A stretch of 9,656 nucleotides of DNA. Source: an uncultured Alphaproteobacteria bacterium (GTDB lineage Bacteria; Pseudomonadota; Alphaproteobacteria; Caulobacterales; Aquidulcibacteraceae). The stretch spans positions 1 through 9,656 of the forward strand of contig CALBSY010000483.1 in assembly GCA_937967725.1 (NCBI GenBank). The letters run 5' to 3'. The notes beneath the pieces are model-generated. The model was not told where the DNA came from. It ran no database searches and saw nothing but the letters and a program-made list of their open reading frames with translations. How positions within the stretch are numbered: position 1 is the first letter of the stretch; every line of letters starts with the position of its first letter. Positions 5,913 through 9,656 of the stretch are shown in pieces. A program made the translations under genes and the position numbers.

Positions 5913-7550
5913 ATGCATGACGTCATTATCATCGGCGGCGGCCATAACGGCTTAGTCTGCGCGGCCTATCGCGCGGAGGCCGGTCTAAAGGGCTTGTTGT
6001 GGATGCGTCGCGACGTCGTCGGCGGCGCAGCCGTGACGGAGGAGTTTCACCCCGGCTTCCGCAATTCTGTGGCCGCGTACACTGTCTCGCTCCTCAATCC
6101 GAAGGTCATCGCCGATCTCGATCTACACCGGCACGGCCTTCGCATCGTTGAGCGCAAAGTCTCGAATTTTCTGCCGCTGCCGGATGGGCAATACTTCATG
6201 TCCGCCCCCGGCATTACACAAAGCGAAGTTGCACGCTTCTCCAATCACGACGCGATGCGCTTACCTGAGTACGAGCGACGGCTCGAAGCCATTGCGGATG
6301 TCGTGCGGGCGCTGGTCTTGCAGCAACCACCAAACTTAGTTGAGCACGGCCTCGCTCGCGCCGTTGAAGAGAGCTTGCGCGCGGCAGGCCTGGCTGGGCG
6401 CCTCAACAAGCTGGACCTGACCGCCAAGCGCGACCTGCTCGACTTGTTCTCCAAGTCCGCCGGCGAATGGCTGGACGGCTGGTTCGAGAGCGATCCGGTC
6501 AAGGCGCTGTTCGGCTTCGACTCGATCGTCGGCAATTACGCCAGCCCCTACACGCCCGGCTCGGCCTACGTGCTTCTCCATCATGTGTTTGGCGAAGTGA
6601 ACGGCAAGAAGGGTCTTTGGGGGCATGCCATCGGCGGCATGGGCGCCATCACCCAAGCGATGGCCGCCTGCTGCCGCGAACGCGGCGTCGAAATCCGCAC
6701 CGGCGTTTCGGTGAAAGAACTGATGGTCGAGCGCGAGGCGCAGCGCGCCGGCGGCGTCACCATACGCGAAACTCCAGTGGTGCGCGGCGTTGTGACAGAT
6801 GCAGGCGAAGCGTTGTTAGCGCGCGCCGTGGTCTCCAATTTGAATCCTAAGCTTCTGTTCGCGCGCATTGCGCCACCGAATGCGATCCACGAGGACTTCA
6901 GCGGTCGCATCCGCCGTTACAAAGTCGGCTCGGGCACCTTCCGCATGAATGTGGCGCTTGCCGACCTGCCGCGCTTTTCGTCGAAACCCGAACCGGGCGA
7001 TCACCTCACCGCCGGCATCATCATCGCGCCCACGCTTGCCTATATGGACCGCGCCTTCGACGACGCGCGCAAGCTCGGCTGGTCGCGCGAGCCGATTGTC
7101 GAGATGCTCATTCCATCTACGCTGGACGAAACGCTCGCCCCGCCGGGCCAGCATGTCGCCAGTCTGTTCTGCCAGCATGTGCAGCCGGAGCTCTCGGGCG
7201 GCCGTTCGTGGGACAATCATAAGGAGGAAGTCGCCGACCTCATGATCGCCACTGTGGACAAGCACGCCCCCGGCTTCGCAGCGTCGGTGTTGGGCCGGCA
7301 GGTATTCTCGCCGCTCGACCTTGAACGCACGTTTGGGCTTGTTGGCGGCGACATCATGCATGGCGCGCTTTCGCTCGATCAGCTCTTCAGCGCGCGCCCA
7401 GTGCTGGGCCATGGCGACTACCGCGCCCCGATCAAGAATCTCTTTCTATGCGGCTCGGGCACGCATCCCGGCGGCGGCGTCACCGGCGCGCCCGGACACA
7501 ACGCCGCCCGCGTCATCGCCGCTGACTTTCGCGCCGGACGGGTTCGTTAG
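5913..7550 (+). CDS. FAD-dependent oxidoreductase, phytoene desaturase/PYROXD2-like
   Basis: A 545-residue flavoprotein of the phytoene dehydrogenase-like group (COG1233 type), which usually desaturates or oxidises hydrophobic substrates. The N-terminus shows the Rossmann motif GGGHNG (8-13) and RRDVVGGAAVTEEFHPGF (32-49), matching the PYROXD2-like subgroup. The C-terminal FAD block, LFLCGSGTHPGGGVTGAPGH, starts near 510. ASPYTPGSAYVLLHHVFGE and WGHAIGGMGAITQAM are also family-like. An oddity: the acidic residue that normally ends the second strand (as in VLVLERR) and binds the FAD ribose is Met31 here (GLLWMRR). ATG 5913 was chosen over ATG 5901 because GGAAGG lies four bases before it and MHDVIIIGGG is the usual compact start. 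It is the last gene of the probable redox operon. Its TAG overlaps the stop of the convergent gene by four bases. Confidence 0.88.
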   Translation: MHDVIIIGGGHNGLVCAAYRAEAGLKGLLWMRRDVVGGAAVTEEFHPGFRNSVAAYTVSLLNPKVIADLDLHRHGLRIVERKVSNFLPLPDGQYFMSAPGITQSEVARFSNHDAMRLPEYERRLEAIADVVRALVLQQPPNLVEHGLARAVEESLRAAGLAGRLNKLDLTAKRDLLDLFSKSAGEWLDGWFESDPVKALFGFDSIVGNYASPYTPGSAYVLLHHVFGEVNGKKGLWGHAIGGMGAITQAMAACCRERGVEIRTGVSVKELMVEREAQRAGGVTIRETPVVRGVVTDAGEALLARAVVSNLNPKLLFARIAPPNAIHEDFSGRIRRYKVGSGTFRMNVALADLPRFSSKPEPGDHLTAGIIIAPTLAYMDRAFDDARKLGWSREPIVEMLIPSTLDETLAPPGQHVASLFCQHVQPELSGGRSWDNHKEEVADLMIATVDKHAPGFAASVLGRQVFSPLDLERTFGLVGGDIMHGALSLDQLFSARPVLGHGDYRAPIKNLFLCGSGTHPGGGVTGAPGHNAARVIAADFRAGRVR

Positions 7551-8110
7551 GGCGTCTGCACCGTTTCACAATCGACTTGCGTTGCGTTCAGCCGGCCGGT
7601 GGGCGTCCAAGCGTCGGTTCCGATCGGTCTCACATACTCTGTGCGCACCCAATGATCGCTATCGGTGATCTCGAATACCGCCTTCCAGTCCTGGTCGCGC
7701 GCCGGATGCACCTGCCACATCACCATGTCGCCGTCGCGCATCTGCGCACGCAAATCTTGCCCCGGCCCCCCGTTGGTGTGCGCCCAGACCATTGTCCAAA
7801 TTCCTGTCTCCGGATTCACGAGCCGCAAGTTGGCGCCACGTCCCAATGCAGCCGGCTGGCCTGGTATCTGCACGTCGAACCATTCGTCGTAGACCGCCCA
7901 TCCTTCCAGCGCCCAGCGCCCCTTCCAATAGGTCGGCGCGGTTGGACCAAAGGCGTTGCGTTCCGGATGGTAGCGCTGTGCATCGATGCGAAAGCAGCCG
8001 ATCAGGAATTCAAACTCTTCCAACTGCGCGGGCGCGGCGGGCGAACGGGCGCCAATCTCCCAGCCGGCGGCAATCAACACGGCAAGTCCAGCCGCGAACG
8101 TGGTCAGCAT
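7547..8110 (-). CDS. Small exported DUF1579/lipocalin-like protein
   Basis: A 187-residue product beginning with a hydrophobic segment (about 3-18) followed by an Ala/Pro-rich stretch ending near APAQ (26-29). This looks like a signal peptide or short anchor, although no Lys/Arg precedes the hydrophobic run. The body, with FEFLIGCFRID (33-43), YWKGRWALEGWAVYDEWFD (61-79), GIWTMVWAHTNGG and RDGDMVMWQVH, has alternating hydrophobic strands and tryptophans as in small beta-barrels. It resembles DUF1579/lipocalin-like proteins, but that assignment is from pattern memory and tentative; no enzyme role is claimed. ATG 8110 has GGAGG about six bases upstream. It is separated from the upstream barrel gene by a terminator, so it should have its own promoter within 8111-8207. 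Its TAA (7547-7549) overlaps the FAD gene stop. Confidence 0.75.
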   Translation of the reverse strand: MLTTFAAGLAVLIAAGWEIGARSPAAPAQLEEFEFLIGCFRIDAQRYHPERNAFGPTAPTYWKGRWALEGWAVYDEWFDVQIPGQPAALGRGANLRLVNPETGIWTMVWAHTNGGPGQDLRAQMRDGDMVMWQVHPARDQDWKAVFEITDSDHWVRTEYVRPIGTDAWTPTGRLNATQVDCETVQTP

Positions 8111-8207
8111 GGCTTACCTCCGTTTCCAGCCGTCCCATTCGAACTGACGCTTCGGCTGGGCTCCCGTCCGCATCGACAGATCACGCCTTAGGCGCGACGA
8201 ACTGCCC

Positions 8208-8240
8208 AAAGAAAAACGCCCCGGCCGTGGCCGGGGCGTT
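8208..8240 (-). terminator. Rho-independent terminator of the outer-membrane barrel gene
   Basis: A perfect 12-bp inverted repeat (AACGCCCCGGCC, 8215-8226; its complement 8229-8240) surrounds a two-base spacer. On the minus strand it is followed by TTTTTCTTT, and it begins 26 bases after the barrel gene's stop. The plus strand has no T-tract on its far side, so it should act only leftward. It insulates the downstream DUF1579-like gene. Confidence 0.92.
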
Positions 8241-8265
8241 CTCTCGTGCGAGAAGCTAGAAGCGC

Positions 8266-9012
8266 TTACCAGCGCATCCAGGTGTTGGCGATGTGCTCTG
8301 CCGAAGTCCAAGCGCCGTCGTTGGCGTTGTCTTGCAGTGAACCGCCATTCAGGTTGAAGCGGACGCCAAAGCGCCAGGTGTCAGCGTCGTAGTCAACCGG
8401 AGCATCGGCGTCAGTGTTGGTGTAGCCGCCGAACAATTCAACGTTGTTGGCAAACTGATAGGCGCCGCCGAGCGAAAGCTCCGTGACCTCCGTGCTGGCG
8501 CCGGCGTCGATGTCGGTGAACGAGGCGCCCGCCGTCAGAGCCAGATTTGGCGAGAAGAAATAAGCGCCGCCTGCGCGATAGGAGGTGCCGTCAATCGAAA
8601 CGTCGCCGAAATCGGTATGGCCGATCGAGCCATCAAGCGAGATGTTCCCGAACGACGTGCGCCCCTCGACGCCAATCATCGTGGCGCCAAGCCCGTACCA
8701 ATTGAGGGCGCCAGCGAAGCCGCCGACATCCCAGCCGGCCATGTCGGTCGACAGGTGCGCGGCGGCGTAGCCGTGGCTGTCGTGGCTGAAGCTCCAGTCT
8801 TGCAGCGTCGTACGGCCATCGAGCTGCACGGTCATGCCATTCGACATTCCATGAACCACGGCGCCGCCGAGGCTGTAGGCGTCGAAGTCGCTGCCGCCGT
8901 CATAGTCGGTGTTTTCGTAGCTCAGTGCGAGGTTGCCGCTGGTGTTGGCGTTAGCCAGGCCAGGAGTCATCATCGCCGCCGCCGCAGCAGCGCCAAGAAG
9001 CAAGGTTCTCAT
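8266..9012 (-). CDS. Outer-membrane beta-barrel (porin-like) protein
   Basis: A 248-residue predicted outer-membrane protein. Residues 1-22 form a clear Sec signal peptide (MRTLLLGAAAAAAMM... ending LANA before NT). The mature part is rich in Gly, Asp, Ser and aromatic residues, with many short alternating strands such as SGNLALSYENTDYDGG (25-40), GMTVQLDGRTTL, YRAGGAYFFSPNLALTAGASF and TWRFGVRFNL; these fit an eight-to-twelve-strand barrel. The chain ends in tryptophan (NTWMRW), consistent with the aromatic C-terminal residue used by the BAM assembly machinery, though it follows a hydrophilic tail after the last clear strand (RFGVRFNLNGG). Start 9012 has GGGGA a few bases upstream. The gene is monocistronic, since a strong terminator follows. 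The transported solute, if any, cannot be told. Confidence 0.85.
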   Translation of the reverse strand: MRTLLLGAAAAAAMMTPGLANANTSGNLALSYENTDYDGGSDFDAYSLGGAVVHGMSNGMTVQLDGRTTLQDWSFSHDSHGYAAAHLSTDMAGWDVGGFAGALNWYGLGATMIGVEGRTSFGNISLDGSIGHTDFGDVSIDGTSYRAGGAYFFSPNLALTAGASFTDIDAGASTEVTELSLGGAYQFANNVELFGGYTNTDADAPVDYDADTWRFGVRFNLNGGSLQDNANDGAWTSAEHIANTWMRW

Positions 9013-9150
9013 TCTAGTTCCCCTATTCCTGCATCGCCGCCGCGTGAAATGGCGGGCGTGTCGGGCGGGGACGATTAGGCGGAGAGCGTTAACGAGACCT
9101 TACTCAAGGAACTCTGACACAACAGTTCGGCAACAAAACCTGTCGAGGTG
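9013..9150. promoter_or_regulatory. Intergenic region upstream of the barrel gene
   Basis: These 138 bases lie between the ABC transporter end and the barrel start, both on the minus strand. Lower GC in 9080-9140 (including GTTAAC and TTGAGTAAG on the minus strand) fits a promoter for the barrel gene, but I could not assign boxes. No clear T-tailed hairpin for the ABC gene was found. Confidence 0.3.
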
Positions 9151-9656
9151 CTACTCTGCTGCAACACTCCGTGGCTCCTCCGCCTGGCGCTTCCAAAGAT
9201 CGGCATAAAGTCCGCCCTTGGCGATCAGCGCCGCGTGCGCGCCGCGTTCGACAATGCGGCCTTCTTCCAGCACCAGGATCTGATCCGCATCGGCGATCGT
9301 CGAGAGCCGGTGCGCAACGACGATGGTCGTGCGGCCGCGCGAAGCTTCTTCAAGCGCATCCTGAACTTCCGCCTCGGTGGCGCTATCGAGCGAGGACGTC
9401 GCCTCGTCCAGGATCAGGATGCAGGGGTCCTTCAGGACCACGCGGGCGATGCCGACGCGCTGTTTCTCGCCGCCGCTCAGCTTCAAGCCCCGCTCGCCCA
9501 CCCGGGTATCCCAGCCTTGCGGAAGGCTCTCGATGAAATGCAGCAATTGTGCGCGGCGCGCCGCTTCTTCTAGGTCGCGCTGTGTGGCGTCGGGGCGGCC
9601 GTAGGCGATGTTGTAGCGGATCGTGTCGTTGAACAGCACCACGTCCTGCGGCACCA
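9151..9656 (-). CDS. ABC exporter, C-terminal half of ATP-binding domain (partial)
   Basis: The last 168 residues of an ABC transporter; the gene enters from the right edge, so its start and any membrane domain are outside the window. Visible in order are the Q-loop VPQDVVLFNDTIRYNIAYG, the signature LSGGEKQR, Walker B LILDEATSSLD, and the H-loop histidine in VVAHRLSTI. The Q-loop sequence and the short tail (LYADLWKRQAEE) resemble fused permease-ATPase exporters of the Atm1/ABCB7-like group, which export glutathione- or sulfur-linked compounds. Subgroup assignment is an inference from memory. The frame begins with a GTG codon at the edge, which is an internal valine rather than a start. All ATPase motifs in the visible half are intact. 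Confidence 0.92.
   Translation of the reverse strand, partial: VPQDVVLFNDTIRYNIAYGRPDATQRDLEEAARRAQLLHFIESLPQGWDTRVGERGLKLSGGEKQRVGIARVVLKDPCILILDEATSSLDSATEAEVQDALEEASRGRTTIVVAHRLSTIADADQILVLEEGRIVERGAHAALIAKGGLYADLWKRQAEEPRSVAAE

Noticed and set aside
6816..7412. 198-codon minus-strand open frame inside the flavoprotein gene
   Set aside because: Shadow of a well-supported FAD oxidoreductase; no motifs.
8114..8173. 19-codon minus-strand leader ORF (MRTGAQPKRQ...) ending just before the DUF1579-like gene
   Set aside because: Its stop overlaps the ribosome site of the next gene, which could suggest coupling, but there is no own ribosome site or conservation evidence; probably chance.
8241..8254. 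Small hairpin TCTCG-TG-CGAGA next to the terminator
   Set aside because: Only five base pairs with no T-tract; probably incidental or a minor addition to the main terminator.

Overview
The window looks like chromosomal DNA from a GC-rich alphaproteobacterium, perhaps near Caulobacterales/Hyphomonadaceae. This placement is an inference from base composition, G/C-ending codons, and the gene types (exosortase A-type acyl-AMP ligase/ACP pair, small glycine-rich outer-membrane barrel, Atm1-like ABC exporter). No rRNA, tRNA, CRISPR array, insertion sequence or phage gene is visible. Gene density is high, and no gap between genes exceeds about 175 bases.

Left part (1-1985): a divergent pair sits around a 171-base intergenic region. 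Leftward runs the N-terminal part of an acyl-CoA/acyl-AMP ligase that closely resembles the exosortase A-associated ligases. Rightward run an 86-residue acyl carrier protein and, four bases after its stop, a 328-residue soluble protein that I do not recognise. Ligase plus carrier implies activation of a carboxylic acid and loading onto the phosphopantetheine arm; the product is unknown.

Middle (1982-3029, minus): a glycine amidinotransferase (AGAT) family gene that appears broken near its 3' end. The segment carrying the nucleophilic cysteine is present but in another reading frame, after loss of about 20 codons. If read straight on, the frame continues about 250 bases into the antisense of the 328-residue gene.

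Right of it (3186-7550, plus): a probable three-gene operon of redox enzymes. It encodes a membrane-anchored glucose/sorbosone dehydrogenase-type propeller fused to cytochrome c, a PhyH-like Fe(II)/2-oxoglutarate oxygenase, and a phytoene-desaturase/PYROXD2-like FAD oxidoreductase with an unusual FAD-site residue.

Right end (7547-9656, all minus): a small exported DUF1579/lipocalin-like protein, an outer-membrane beta-barrel protein with a strong intrinsic terminator, and the C-terminal half of an ABC exporter ATPase that runs off the window.

Points most worth a second look: the out-of-frame catalytic end of the amidinotransferase; the uncharacterised ACP-coupled protein and its neighbourhood (a possible acyl/guanidino small-molecule locus); the altered FAD-binding residue; and two palindromic candidate operators in the divergent promoter regions.
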